Counted from the stretch's first letter, positions 1-38,940 are shown. The stretch: 64,000 bases of DNA from Mermis nigrescens (GCA_036768485.1 JAVLUZ010000142.1:22596290-22660289); one strand, 5' to 3'. A program made the numbers and translations. Notes: generated by a model from the letters alone, not told the origin.

Positions 1-1182
1 TCACGGTTTTTGCACGGGAAACGAGATTAAATCTGCTACTTTGGACATGTCAGGAGCGATGCCCATTGCACTGATGCTGGGGCCAAGAAATTTTACCTCT
101 GCATGCGCAAGATGGCATTTATCAGGCATTATGGCCAAGTTTTGCCTTTTTAAGAGCAATAAAAACATTTTCAAGATCTTTAAATAATCTTTAAAAGTAC
201 GGAAAAATAATTATGTCATTGATGTAAAACGAGACAAGATTTCCAATTTAGACTCAAGAGCACAAGCTCCATTAGTCTTTGAAAATCTGCAGGCGCATTT
301 TTTAAAACCAAAAGGTAAAACTTCAAATTGTGAATGACTAACAGGGATATATAAATGCAGTTTTTTCGCGAGATTTATTATCGAGTGGAATTTGCCAGTA
401 TCCAGATTTTAAATCTATGTGCTAAAATATGCAGCATTGTTTAAAGTATCAAAATAATCGTCTAATTGTGGAAGAGGATAAATTTGGCGCTTTAGTAACA
501 TCATTTAACTATCGATAATCGACAACTGGCCTAAGGAACCGGCCTTTTTCCTATAAGAAATAATGGACTTGCCCATGGAAGGTTGTAGTTGAATAATTTT
601 AATCCGCAAAGGCATTTCATTTATAATTTTCTACATAGATTTCGTTTAGGAATACCATATATTTCGTCTGCATGTCCCCGCCATGAGCCAATGAAGTTTG
701 AATGTTTTTTAAGTTGCAAATGGAGTCAGGTTTTAAATGTTTTGAATGCGCTATAGCCTAGTCAACGGCGGAGCTGTTTAAAGCTTTATTTATTGATGCA
801 AAAAGTTCTGGTGTCCTATCATCAAAAGATGAAACATGACACAATCCTTCGCATCAGAGGTTAAAGAACCTATTATTTCACCAGAGTCAATGCGAATTGG
901 CGCTTTAGAGATGTTACAAACGCGAACAGGTATTAAAGGTCAGAAGCATCGACTATAGACGGAGCAACAAAAAGTGAAGTTTTTTCCATAAAATCGGGAT
1001 TTGGTTCGAATAATGCGAAATCAAAATTGCAAGAAACTTGACTTATATAGCCAGGTGTAATTAATTCATGCCTAGTTGTATTATAACAGGCTCAGGTAAC
1101 GAAACATGCACACACACAACTCCAGAGGTAGTTATGCTTGTGTTTCGAAATTGCAATTTTTCAAGAGATGAGGGTAAATTAA

Positions 1183-1219
<37 letters not shown>

Positions 1220-2835
1220 TGCTGTTTATAAAAGCACAACGCTCAATAGGATTAACCTATATGAGTGCGGATCATGCAAAAATCATATCCTAAGAGCATG
1301 TCTTCCTGGGCAAGTGATCAATTATTGATACTGAGGTAGAAATAGATTGTTCCGCGATGGTTAAAGTCATGTTTACTCTATAACGGATTAATGCAGTGAT
1401 TTCGCCTTACACCATGTACGACTTGTGAGACTTGTTTAGGTGGTAAATTAAACGCAAGACGTAAGAGAATGCAGACAATATCATGACCTGTGAACCCGTA
1501 TCTATGAGAGCAGGTATGTCAACGCCATGAATTTTAACGAGAATGGTGGGTAAGTTTGTCCCAGCATGGCTTACAATAAGAATATTAGGATCTAAAGTCT
1601 TAGAAGCAGGTAAATTGATTTTTTCATAAGTTGCGAGACGACATTGTAAACGTTCGTACTCTTCAAGAAATTCTTGCGACGTGAATAGATTAGGATTGCG
1701 TCAGATTCTGGCCCTTTCGCAGGCGTGTTTATATCATGAGGAGATGTAAGGGTTGGCTGCGGTGGGGGCACATACATTCATGGTGGGTTGGTTATCTGCG
1801 GTATATGTGACATATGGGCGATTCAAATTGTTATCGCTGCGGTAATTGGAATTATAGTATGTCCCACGCTGTTCATTTGGGAATTGCACAAAAGGTGTAT
1901 TTTGGCGTGGTTGGATTATTATAACGATTATCGTAATGCTAGAATTTGGATAATTAGCACGTTGAATTTTGGTAATAATCATTACGATTTTGCCTAAAAT
2001 CTGATCGTGATTGCTTTAGTTCAAAACGATTATCATTATTCGCATAGTTAGATGAACGATGTTGCCTAGAGTTACTATATCGTGATTGAGATCGATGTCT
2101 ACTTTGCGAATTCGAACGCGATGGCTTAACGATTTCGGATGGGGGATTTAATTGGCTGCGATTACAGGCCATAGAATTATTATTTCGATCAGGTTGAGTA
2201 CTATATTAGCATTATTAGACGTTTCTTGCCTTGCCGTGTGAAACATTCCTCATAAATGTGACCTATGGCGCATTGCAAAAGGTACAATATTTACAAGTAA
2301 TCTGGTTCGTTTCTTTAGTATTTAAAGAGTTTATGAAAACGCTCTATGACGCAAACGACATTTGCATCATTTTGATTAGATGCATGAGGAGTATCCTTAG
2401 GTACTGCACTGCCCACGTGGAGCAGCTGTTACCGTATACGTATACAAGCATTGCCTTTTTATCCTCAAATTTTTTGTCAGCAAAATTCAGCGCTTAGCGC
2501 ATTGTCCAAAAATTCAGCTAATGATGCTCTAGGTTTTTTGTGATATGCCTCTTTCGAAATGTGTGGTAATAAACTCTCTTTAATTGATGTCGCATTAAAT
2601 TATTGAAATGTGGCGAGTCAACTTCAAGATAAGGATCAGATTTAATTAACTCTTTGCGAAGCAAGAGATACAAGTTTAACCGATTCGCTAGGCTGCTGTT
2701 TGTGTGACAAAAACGATTAAAGAGCGCACCAGTGTCCATTGACAAAATTTGGTTATTAGTGCTTGTTTCGTTTTTGAATACAATTGTTGCATTGTACAGG
2801 TAACAAACGGTATAAACACATAGCATGAGGATCAA
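1..2835 (-). pseudogene. Decayed gag-pol copy of the gypsy-like retroelement (copy 0)
   Basis: Read on the minus strand, this stretch is collinear with about 44288-47130 of the full-length element: capsid/nucleocapsid end near 2835-2000, aspartic protease near 1900-850, and the N-terminal part of reverse transcriptase near 700-1. It is broken by many 1-2 base indels in homopolymers and several substitutions, so no gag or pol frame stays open. A pure T tract at about 1183-1218 replaces a few bases present in the other copy. It runs off the window start and into the N gap, so its ends and LTRs are not visible. At the protease/RT boundary it keeps a five-T run where the full-length copy has four, which leaves that junction in frame here. 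Confidence 0.85.
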
Positions 2836-2935
2836 NNNNNNNNNNNNNNNNNNNNNNNNNNNNNNNNNNNNNNNNNNNNNNNNNNNNNNNNNNNNNNNNN
2901 NNNNNNNNNNNNNNNNNNNNNNNNNNNNNNNNNNN
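2836..2935. other. Assembly gap (100 N)
   Basis: Exactly 100 undetermined bases, the usual placeholder for a scaffold join of unknown size. It interrupts retroelement copy 0, so the sequence on its two sides need not be truly adjacent. Confidence 0.98.
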
Positions 2936-3394
2936 ACAACACAATCGTGTCGTGCGTGCCCAGTTCAGCTGACTTTTTTTACTTCAGGATTTTGGTTTTT
3001 AGCCCTGTGATCCGGTAGAATTTATTTCAATTCTCCTGAAATATCGTCTTAATGAACAGTCGCCATCGATTCGACTAACTTTTTTGAAAGAATAGCGAAC
3101 CTCAAGTACACAAAGGTTAGTGTTGTTACAATAATATCTGGAATCAAGGGAAATTTTTGGATTTCTGTGGATGAAAAATTTAGACCTGGCAACACTGCCC
3201 GAGGCCCGGGTTTCATATCGAGGTTCATCGTCTAAGTTGCGTTAATAATTCATCGTTCCATTTGTTTATTCTCCATGTCATTTTTTCCTTTTTTGTGCCA
3301 TATTGATTTTGATTTGATTAGTCTTTTGGCTAATTGTTTCTGTTACCTATTCAAACATTTGGATGTATTGAACTTTCTATGATGAAAGGTTAAA
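2936..3394. other. Anonymous AT-rich spacer after the gap
   Basis: No coding region or RNA gene recognised. A short piece near 3183-3205 (CCTGGCAACACTG) resembles the terminal motif of the MITE family described at 4249-4421. Confidence 0.4.
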
Positions 3395-3831
3395 AGCGTT
3401 AAATTTAGAGAGGCTTTTGAACTCCGTAGAATTTATTTTGATTTAATTGTTACATATAATATTATTCATAATAATCGCTTACCGTCTGAAGATTTTATCA
3501 GTTTTGTGGTCATTCGCGTACTAGGAATGCATTTGCAAATAATGTCTATTCAGTCAAATTTAGACTTGATTGTAAGAAGTATTGTTTTTCTACTAGATCA
3601 GCTTGAATTTGGAACGATCTTCCAAAATATATTCCTCGAAATTCTCCAAATGTTGTGATATTTGAGAGAAATTTGAAAAAGGTTGATTTTAGTAAATTTT
3701 TGATGGGGCACACGTGAGCGCAAGAATCATTTGCATGTCCATGATATTTCGCATTTTATATTATCTATTTTATTTTTTCTTGCGACGTTTTATGTTTGTG
3801 TGTATCTGAATAAAGTATTAGTATTAGTATT
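3395..3831 (+). pseudogene. 3' end of a non-LTR (LINE) retrotransposon, 5'-truncated
   Basis: On the plus strand, pieces in changing frames read like the extreme C-terminus of a CR1/Jockey-like LINE reverse transcriptase protein: a LNLERL-like start, an IVTYNIIHNN-like stretch, then RNAFANNVYSVKFRLDC, WNDLPKYIPRN and NLKKVDFSKFL. A TGA and frame changes interrupt it. It ends in a short tandem tail of TATTAG units at 3810-3831, typical of LINE 3' ends that finish in microsatellite-like repeats. Dead, 5'-truncated insertion. The clade is uncertain. Confidence 0.6.
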
Positions 3832-4248
3832 CAAACATTTTTATTTTAGTGATGTCTGCCTCAATGGCTAGCGCGACGGATTTGTAAATTGTAAATTCCG
3901 GAGCTTTTGCTTTAGCTAGGCGGACTGCATGAATTGGCAAACTTTATACACGTTCTATTATGAGAAATAAGAATCCAAAATATGTTGCGCAAAACAACCA
4001 TTTCAAAACATTTTTGTTCAACTGAAAACGACGAAAAATTCATGAAAGATGGTTTTTTTAATTTTTGGCTGCAAAAGATATGGCACGGTGGAAAATGCAC
4101 AAAAACGATGTTATTTAGCGCACCCAGCTTGTTTGTATGCGTTTTATTGACTTAATTGTAAGCATTTTTTAATATGGGGGTTTTTTTCATTTGGGGGATT
4201 TTTCAGGGGGTTTTTTAAAATTCGACCTGGCAACACTGATTATATGCA

Positions 4249-4421
4249 CAGTGTTGCCAGGTTGGTAGTTGTACTACCATTTTGGTAGTTTTTGAGGGCA
4301 TTGGTAGTTTGGGGTTCTATGCTTAACCACAGTGTGGTAGTTATTATAAGAACCCAAAATGGTTTTTTTCGCGTTTTTGAATATTTTTGGTAGTTTTTGA
4401 AATTTTGACCTGGCAACCCTG
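4249..4421. mobile_element. 173-bp MITE with 8-bp target-site duplication
   Basis: Ends are inverted: CAGTGTTGCCAGGT at the left and ACCTGGCAACCCTG at the right. The sequence TATATGCA flanks both sides (4241-4248 and 4422-4429), a perfect 8-bp duplication as made by hAT-superfamily transposases. The interior is rich in GGTAGTTTTTG repeats. A related end (GACCTGGCAACACTG) lies just upstream near 4224-4238. Confidence 0.85.
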
Positions 4422-4474
4422 TATATGCAGTGGGTATTCCTAAGTTTAGTTGACACCTACCTTTTGTACACGTA

Positions 4475-4644
4475 CACTGCCAGGTCGGTAGTTCTACTAC
4501 CATTTTGGCAGTTTTTGATAGCAATTGGTAGTTTGGGTCCCTATGCTTAACCACAGGGTTATAGTTTTTCTGAGCACCCAAAACAGTTTTTTGGCGTTTT
4601 TGAATAGTTTTGGTAGTTTTTGAAGTTATGACCTGGCAACCCTG
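4475..4644. mobile_element. Second copy of the GTTGCCAGGT MITE
   Basis: About 170 bp in the same orientation as 4249-4421 and closely similar throughout (GGTAGTT, TATGCTTAACCACAG, and the ending GACCTGGCAACCCTG). The left terminus is slightly shortened and I see no clear target duplication. Confidence 0.75.
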
Positions 4645-5142
4645 ATTATATGTAATTTGTCAGCCCGTGATTTCATAGGCGCGTCGCAAGCTTTTTGCTG
4701 TTCTTAATTCCCAACATTTCTCATTCGCCCATAACCTTCATGTTATAACGTCGAAATATAACAATAGCTTTTCATATTGAGTCAAATTCCTAGAATAACA
4801 ACCCACGTTCATGTTTCGTCATCAGAATCACGTCAGTAAAAAAACCCAATTCTCGGAATCGCTCATCAATCTCAATGCTACAATATTCGGTACTTCTACA
4901 GTATAGTAACTATTATGACGTCATCAGACAAACTAATGTCTGTATCTCGACCTAAGCGAGATTGATGCCGATCTAAGCGGGGGCGATACCAACCTAAGGG
5001 GAGTACTATCCACCCACATAAATCTAAGCCTAGGAAAAATCAAAAAGTTTGAAAAAATCAATAACTGTTGCGACTATACTTTGCACAACAGCAGTTACTA
5101 TTCTGCAGAAGTGCCCAATATTCTCGTGATGCTATTCAGTTC
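4645..5142. other. Intergenic spacer, no gene seen
   Basis: AT-rich sequence with no recognisable coding potential. Around 4950-5030 it has several CCTAAG/CTAAGC motifs that recall the CTTAGGTCGA minisatellite at 13351-13415. Confidence 0.4.
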
Positions 5143-5150
5143 CCCGTTAT

Positions 5151-5543
5151 CAATGGCGTAGCCAGAGAGGAGGGGAACCCTCCCGGGGAAATTTCGACAT
5201 GTTGAAGAGCTGAGCAATATGGTTACATGATGCTGTTCTACGACGTAAAATCAAAATCTTCGGCGCTTTGCGCCGATTTATTCTATAATTTGGCAGTTTC
5301 TTGTTTATATTGTTTTATTGCAGGAAAAGTAAAAAAGTTAGCGCTTCGCGCGCATTATAAGCATTTTACCGTCAAAAACATAAAGAACTTAAAAAATGAA
5401 TTTTTTCATTGCTTAAATAGTGCAGGACGATGTTAAAAGCCTAAAAAAACAGATTATTTAATGGCCTCGCTCGTTTTCTGGTTTTTTGGATGAAAAGGAA
5501 TTTTTTTAGATCCTCCCTGGCAAAAATCCTGGCTACGCTTGTG
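5151..5543. mobile_element. hAT-like MITE (GGCGTAGCCAG termini)
   Basis: Left end CAATGGCGTAGCCAG is inverted relative to the right end CTGGCTACGCTTGTG. Flanks are CCCGTTAT (5143-5150) and CCTATTAT (5544-5551), an 8-bp duplication with two mismatches. It carries the hairpin CGGCGCTTTGCGCCG at 5261-5275, shared with other MITEs in this window. Confidence 0.7.
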
Positions 5544-5614
5544 CCTATTATGAAAAACTCCCAATCAAGCTTGTCCCACGCGTGTTCTTTGTTTCCGTAC
5601 GCGTCATCGCCTAA

Positions 5615-6266
5615 AGCCTGATTTATACTTCACGCGAACCGCGCCGCAAAGGGGTTTTGCGGCCACAGTTTACCCAAAAATTAGTCGACCCTGCGCGAAT
5701 ATTCTGCGGCAAAATCCGCTTGCCGCGCCGCGTCGTGCATTTATACTTCACGCGGCGAGCTCGCCGCGTGGACAAAAAATTCAGCGACAAGGTGGCACCT
5801 CACCGCCGCCTTGCAGCCGCTTCGCGCAATGCGTTTATACTTCCTGCGAACTGCCGCAGAACCAGGATGCTGAGTTCTCCTATTGCGCAAATTGATACCG
5901 CATTAAAATTCAAAATGATTCGACGTCGACACTCGGCTCGAAACCTCATTAGCATTCGCAAGAGCAATGGGCTTTTTGACTTTTGCGGCGCGGCGAAAAA
6001 ATGGCCGAAAAAGCTAAAAATAACAATTTTGACTCCTTACGGCGCGGCAGAAGTATAAATTGGAAAGCGGCGAAAAAATCTAGACTTTTGCGAATCAGTC
6101 CGTGGCGCGGCGGCCGCGTGAAGTATAAATCAAATTGCGGCGGCGAATAATTCGCCGGCTGCCGCGCCGCAGCCCGAAGTATAAATGGGTTTGCGCGAAA
6201 TTTCTGCGGCAGCCGTTGCGGCAATTTCTCGCCGCTTCGATCGTCGCATGAAGTATAAATCAGGCC
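5615..6266. mobile_element. PIF/Harbinger-type MITE packed with TTTATACTTC repeats
   Basis: A 652-bp element whose inverted ends read AGCCTGATTTATACTTC (left) and GAAGTATAAATCAGGCC (right). TAA stands immediately outside both ends (5612-5614 and 6267-6269), the 3-bp TWA duplication made by Harbinger transposases. The body repeats TTTATACTTC or its complement about eight times beside GC-rich CGCGGCGAG-like blocks, so it is locally far more GC-rich than its surroundings. ORFs here are by-products of this composition. Non-autonomous. Confidence 0.78.
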
Positions 6267-6385
6267 TAATATTTAATTTCGCGTTCAACTTTATAATTGT
6301 AGTCCACGTTGTCGTTCGGGTGCCCACCCGCCCATGTGTTTGGTAATTTATCCTATCTCGTAGTAAAATCCCCTCATCCCCTCCC

Positions 6386-7076
6386 CTGAGCCCGTAACCA
6401 GGATTTTGTTTGTGGGGGGCGAAAGTTTTTGAGGCCAGATATCTTAAGAATCATTAGGAGATAGGCGAAATTAAAGGCAGTAATTAGCGTATCTTGGCGA
6501 GCTCTATACGAGGGTGAAAAAAAGTTCAAAAAAAATTTAAAAATTTTTCACTCCATTTTATATTGATATGCACCAAATTAATCATTTAAGCGGATATCTC
6601 ATCACTTAATCGACGAAATATTTTTTATCTCTTGCTTTGTATTTAATCATTGTGCTTTTCAGAGGAGAACAATACAGATAGTGAATAATTCGGCGCGGAG
6701 CGCTGAAAGAATGTTTACATATTCTGCATGTCGAGCTCAAATTTGAGCGGGCTAGAAGGCAAAAGCTATAGCTGATCAATGAATCCGACGTACAGCGCCG
6801 GAATAAAATTGACTTGCTCTCTGTGTCTAACCCAAATTTGAGCGATTTTTAGCGGTTTTGAAGAGAAAACTATACATAAACAATAAATCTGGCGCAAAGC
6901 GCCTGAAAGTTTTGAGTTTACTAGCTCAAAAGTACGCTACAAACCTGTTTTGGTGGTGTTTTATGATGCACTCCGTCAATTTTCCATTTTTCCTTTTTGA
7001 GGACCCTTGGGATAAAAAAATTTTTCGTTTTCCGGTGGAGGGGGCGGCCTCCCCACCCCCCCTGGTTACAGGCCTG
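6386..7076. mobile_element. hAT-like MITE with CCGTAACCAGG termini
   Basis: The left end (CCCGTAACCAGG) is inverted relative to the right end (CCTGGTTACAGGCCTG). Flanks CCCCTCCC and CCTTTCCC match at 6 of 8 positions. The hairpin motif occurs twice, at 6691-6704 and 6891-6903. No transposase is visible. Confidence 0.6.
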
Positions 7077-7610
7077 CCTTTCCCTATATATGCTCATGTA
7101 ATAAGCATAACGCGTCCTTTACAAATTTTTACGAAAAATCTGTTAGCTATGTTTAATCAGTCAATGTATGATCAGTTAAGCACTCCGCTGGTCGAAACGT
7201 GTCAGTTCAATGATTTGATTATGTTGATAATGTTCTTGCGTTTATTGAACAAATAGTTTATGTGCTTTGCGGGCGTTTTGAGGTAACAATGAAGGCCTGT
7301 TGATATGCTAATGACGATTTTCATTTAAATAATAATGCAAGAAATGACTAATCAAAAAAATTGGGGGTTTTCTGGGGGATTTTTATAAATTTTTGGGGTT
7401 TTCTGGATTTTCTGAGCTGATTGGGCTCTTGGGGGGTTTTCTGAGCCCATAATTAGGATTTTTGGTACGGCCACTTAAAAACCCTGGTGTTGCCAACCTT
7501 GGGGTCCCCAAAGCTTGGTGTTCTTTTGATTTGAAGTTTTACTAGATTGCAAAAGTCAACTTTTCTGCAATTTGTCTTTATTCTATTACACCTAATAAAA
7601 ACGTGCACGC

Positions 7611-7844
7611 AGGCCCGTACCTAGGATTTTCTTTGCGGGGGAGCATGAACATATTTTTTCAGAAATGTAAGGGGACCAAAGCATACATGCACATAGGGGT
7701 GAGGGGGTATTACCCCCATGAAGGGTCAGCTGTACAGATACTGTCCGGCGATTTTGCGCCGATGGAAAGGGGGTAAAGCAAAAAATCATCCTCATATTTA
7801 GTTACAGGGGCACATGCCCCTTATCCCCCTTGGATATGGCCCTG
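7611..7844. mobile_element. hAT-like MITE with CAGGCCCGTACC terminus
   Basis: Left end CAGGCCCGTACCTAGG faces the inverted right end CCTTGGATATGGCCCTG. Flanks CGTGCACG (7603-7610) and CATGCATG (7845-7852) agree at 6 of 8 positions. It belongs to the same broad family as the other CAGG(N)CCGTATCC elements here. Confidence 0.6.
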
Positions 7845-8080
7845 CATGCATGAATTCATTGATCAATAAGCTGCATTAATATTGTATTTGAATAAACCGT
7901 CAAAAGGCGAATTTGGTGTCTAGCCCAATAGTAGAAAAGGCTAAGTAAAATTGCTGTTATACAGACGCCTTAAATCATGTCTTCCTAATCCAAGTTGAAT
8001 CGATCTCTGATCGTTAGAGAGACTTATACTTAAAAACATTTTATGAAGCTTCGTCCCTTCTCGATGTAATCAATGTCACA

Positions 8081-35306
<27,226 letters not shown>

Positions 35307-35474
35307 GTATATGTAGTGCTGTGCCTTTCATTATTATTTTTGACATATGTTCATGTTTTCTAAATATCGAGTACAATCTGTCTTTGCGTACCTACATCCT
35401 GTAGAAGATAAGCGGAAATAGTGTTTCACATCAGTTTTATTAATTATTGCCGACAATTCAGTGCACAGGTCATG

Positions 35475-35510
35475 AATAAAATACCTACGTCGGCTTATTG
35501 TTGAAATAAA
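35475..35510 (+). terminator. Candidate poly(A) signals of the HtrA2-like gene
   Basis: AATAAA occurs at 35475-35480 and again at 35505-35510, 170-205 bases after the stop codon. Either could direct cleavage near 35520-35535. Confidence 0.6.
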
Positions 35511-35695
35511 GTAGTTTGTAAGCTTGCAAGGCCCAATCTTAAAAAGATTTAAATAATTTTATCTTTGAGACCTTGCGAAAAATGTTTCGTTATTTCAGTG
35601 AATGCATTTATAAGCGATTTTTTGTAGTACTAAATGACATTTTCGAGGTGTTTTGCGTGTTTGGGTCATTTCTTCAGCCTAATGCAAATTGAACA

Positions 35696-36744
35696 TGTAA
35701 ATACAGAGCCGCCTTATGTCTACCAAGAATCGACATAGGACGGGTGTATTTGCCTTCGAGATTTACCTAGGTACGTAGGTACTTAAGTCTACGCTTAGCG
35801 CTGGTCCGGATCGCGCGGCCCTGGATAGCTTTCGATCTTTGGACCCTTAGAGACCTTACGGCTTCGATCCCCTCAGCCCTAATATTGCTGGCCGCTTTTA
35901 TGTCGGGTGATCTCAGCAGCTACGCCCTAAGACCTAAGGCTACCTACCTAGTCTCGGTATTTGCCGCGGAGGTCAGTTGACCTATCTCAAGCTCAAGTTG
36001 AATATTTAACTTATTTTCCAATCAGTACCTATTTCAGAAAGGTTTTTGGTTCCTAGTACGTGTAGCACAATAGACTATGAAAACAACAACATTGAGCTCT
36101 AACCTGATCAATCATCTCTAAAGATTAGATAATATTTTTGATCAATTTTAGGTTTGAGAAATAAATTAAGATTTCCAAATAAAAATAGCAATCATACGGA
36201 AATTACCTATCCGTCCACTCGGGTGAGTTGCAATCCTCGACGTAGGAGTGGCCGACCTAACCCTCGGTATATCCGAGAACCCCTGGGTAGGTTTTTCTCT
36301 ATTTTATTCCGAACGAAGAATTTACGGCCTGGTTGCCGGACAACAACAATAAAGCAAAAAGAAAACAAAAACGTACGGACTATACAACGTACGATGGCCA
36401 ACTCGACTGCCAACAACACTAACTACATTGGCCTCAAGAGACCATTACAGTAAATTAAACAAAGATCAAATAAACGTAATACTGATTCACTTTTATCTCA
36501 GATCGAATGTTCTCGATTAACGTAAGCGGTATGCATGAAACAATTACTATTATGATACACTTAACTCTATGCTACCGGACAAGTATCTAAATGTTTTTTA
36601 TTATTGAAAATTGGGGAAATAATGGGAAGACCGAAGGCATAGCCCACAGTGCACTATCATAGATAGCTACTAGTATTGGCTATGTTATGGCTACCGCGAA
36701 CTGCTAAGGCAAGTTCGCCTACACGTGTAACTCTTGCAGTTACA
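35696..36744 (-). repeat. 3' LTR
   Basis: 1049 bp. As transcribed (minus strand) it runs TGTAACTGC to TTTACA. Same length as the 5' LTR, with about 13 substitutions between them. ORFs inside are shared by both LTRs and show no recognisable product. Confidence 0.97.
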
Positions 36745-36753
36745 CTCCCCCAC
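36745..36753 (-). promoter_or_regulatory. Polypurine tract
   Basis: GTGGGGGAG on the minus strand, directly next to the 3' LTR, the expected plus-strand DNA primer. Confidence 0.7.
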
Positions 36754-37087
36754 GTATAGAAAAAATTAGAAACAAAGTGAAGAATTTTTTCGAGGGTACA
36801 CCAACGCCACTAGCGTCTACAACGCTTCTATAACTCGGCAATCCTGTGTTCGCGACGCCTCTACTCTGGCGTCCGCAACGCCTCATCCTGAGCGAACGTG
36901 AAAAACGAAAATAAAAAAGAACGAAAAAGAACAAATAACGGTCAACGCATGACCTCGTTCGCACTCAGGAAACTCTCGAGCAATACTCTCAATGGCGCTA
37001 GGTAGAACTATATTGTTGCCCGAGTAATGATGAACTCCGGTCTTGGACAACATAGCATAATATTCGATTATGCTGTCCCATTAGCCT

Positions 37088-37359
37088 CACACCTGGGCGT
37101 AAGGGTTTAGGGGGGGGTATGCACCCCCCCCCAGAAACCAAAATACCCCCCCAGAAATCAAAAATACCCCCCCAGAATTCAATTTTTGAAAATTTTTTTT
37201 TCGTTTTTTTCGCAATTTTTTGATGCCAGTGGATAGTGCTTGATGAGAAACGTCGAAAAATGGTGTTTTTATCGCCATACCACCATTTTTAAGGCCATTT
37301 TTTGACCTTCAAAAAAATCTTGCACCCCCCCCCCAGAATTTTCTTGCTGCCCACGTATG
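37088..37359 (+). mobile_element. MITE-A copy inside the retrotransposon 3' region
   Basis: 272 bp. CACACCTGGGCG start and GCTGCCCACGTATG end, flanked by ATTAGCCT at 37080-37087 and 37360-37367. It inserted after the retrotransposon did, so this family was mobile recently. Confidence 0.94.
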
Positions 37360-37812
37360 ATTAGCCTCCTTCAGTCCCGGGGTAATGAGAAAAATTTTGA
37401 ATTGAAAAAGTTTAAAGATTGGGTGTAAATTAACCCCTTGTCCGTTAAAGAGTTAAGGTACCATAATAGTAACACCGCTAATTGAGCAAAAGAAAAATTA
37501 AGACACGGAATGATAAGGCAAAATTATGCTGAGCAAAATTAAAGTCACTGACGAATTAAAACAAGAGGTAACGATAAAAACGAAAAATGGCAAATTATGC
37601 TAGATAACGGGGAAAAACGAGCACCGTCAAAGAAAAATTTACAGCAAGAGAAAAAATGACAAGAGAAAAAAAATTACACAGAAAATAAATGATACGTGAA
37701 GTCCTGGGATCCACATCAGGACAAAAAACGAAAAAAATTGACGAAAAAGCTGCTGGTCGAATTCGACACCGATCGCAGAGTTCCAAAAAGTTCTGTACGT
37801 CGAACTTGTAAA

Positions 37813-38865
37813 TTAATATCGATCCTGATAATTGGCCTTCGAGCCATGCGATTTTCCGCGACGTCGTTGACGTTGAAAATAATCGCAATCCGATTCGAGT
37901 TCGCAATGCGTATTCGAACGTTCGCGATACTGATATGGCGATTGCCTACGCCCGTACATATGTTGGCGTAAGCGTCGATGTGGATCGACTGGGCGATCGT
38001 CGTCCTCAAAATCGTCGTTGTCCTCGTAGTCGTCCGCGTAACGACGCAGAATAGCTTGCACCGGTGTAAATAATTGCTCCGGCGTAAAACCATAAGTTTG
38101 TTCACGTGAAGGTTCGCGTGGACGCTGTTGTTGTTGCGTAACAGGCCACGGTTTAGGCAAAAGTGGACCGGGTCGAGGTTGTGGCTGATAGACCCCGGTG
38201 GCTGGTTGACTTTGTTCCAACGGTGAGCGATACGACTGATCCCATTGCGGACGTTGACGGGATTGTGACCGGCCCCGATGAGTTCCGCGGTTCGACGGAG
38301 GCTGACGGCGATATTCATAAGGCTGCTGCTGTTGCGAGCGCAACAGATGACCAGCATCGGCCTGTGAATACGCCTCGGAATGCTCACGCGATTCCGTAAA
38401 TGGTTGCTGCCGCGGTTGGGTCTGCGGTCGTGTTTGTTGCTGTATATGCGGTTTTACTTGTGTTTGCTGTTGTACTTGTGATTGTGAGCAATGATGCGTT
38501 TGAGCATAGCGTTGCCGGGATGATTGCAGTTCTTGCCGCCTAGATCCCTTTTGGCCTAAACGCGCTCTCAATTTAGCTGCAACTTCAGCTTGAACAAGTC
38601 TTTGGACTCGTTGCTTTTCCAAATTTTTTAACCGACGCAAAGTGTGCTCGGATTTAGTATCATAAAATCGATTCAATTTAGCCTTATGTTTGTCTTCTGA
38701 CATATGACGAACTTCTGAAGATTCAGCGAGAGAACCAACGGCGCGTAATTTTGTTGCACGCCTTGGCATTTCTGTCGCCAAATTTTCACGATCGCATTGC
38801 TCGATTGTCATGTGTGCTCTACGCAATCCAATCTGTGCCTCCAGAGAGAGATCGACTTCGGGCAT
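37813..38865 (-). CDS. Retroelement ORF4, Q/R-rich basic protein
   Basis: 350 residues from ATG, intact. About 1-60 is a conserved amphipathic start (VDLSLEAQIGLRRAHMTIEQ), 60-110 a basic helical stretch (RRLKNLEKQRVQRLVQAEVA), 110-260 low-complexity Gln, Arg, Pro and Ser, then an acidic patch (DDYEDNDDFEDDD) and a basic C-terminus. No known enzyme domain. Composition suggests a nucleic-acid-binding or condensate-forming protein; this is inference only. It directly follows ORF3 in the same orientation. The equivalent in copy 2 (60274-59150) may begin slightly upstream, overlapping the end of ORF3, and a diverged version follows ORF3 in copy 3, so it is a regular partner of ORF3. Confidence 0.85.
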   Translation of the reverse strand: MPEVDLSLEAQIGLRRAHMTIEQCDRENLATEMPRRATKLRAVGSLAESSEVRHMSEDKHKAKLNRFYDTKSEHTLRRLKNLEKQRVQRLVQAEVAAKLRARLGQKGSRRQELQSSRQRYAQTHHCSQSQVQQQTQVKPHIQQQTRPQTQPRQQPFTESREHSEAYSQADAGHLLRSQQQQPYEYRRQPPSNRGTHRGRSQSRQRPQWDQSYRSPLEQSQPATGVYQPQPRPGPLLPKPWPVTQQQQRPREPSREQTYGFTPEQLFTPVQAILRRYADDYEDNDDFEDDDRPVDPHRRLRQHMYGRRQSPYQYRERSNTHCELESDCDYFQRQRRRGKSHGSKANYQDRY

Positions 38866-38940
38866 AACAAACGGCTCGCTGAGGATCCGCTTGGGTCCTG
38901 CGAAGATGCCTGCCGTCTCTCTTTTTGAATTTTCTCTAAT

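Noticed and set aside
36154..36453. 99-codon ORF in the LTR, repeated at 49733-50032
   Set aside because: It is present in both LTRs because they are copies, runs antisense to the element and shows no known domain.
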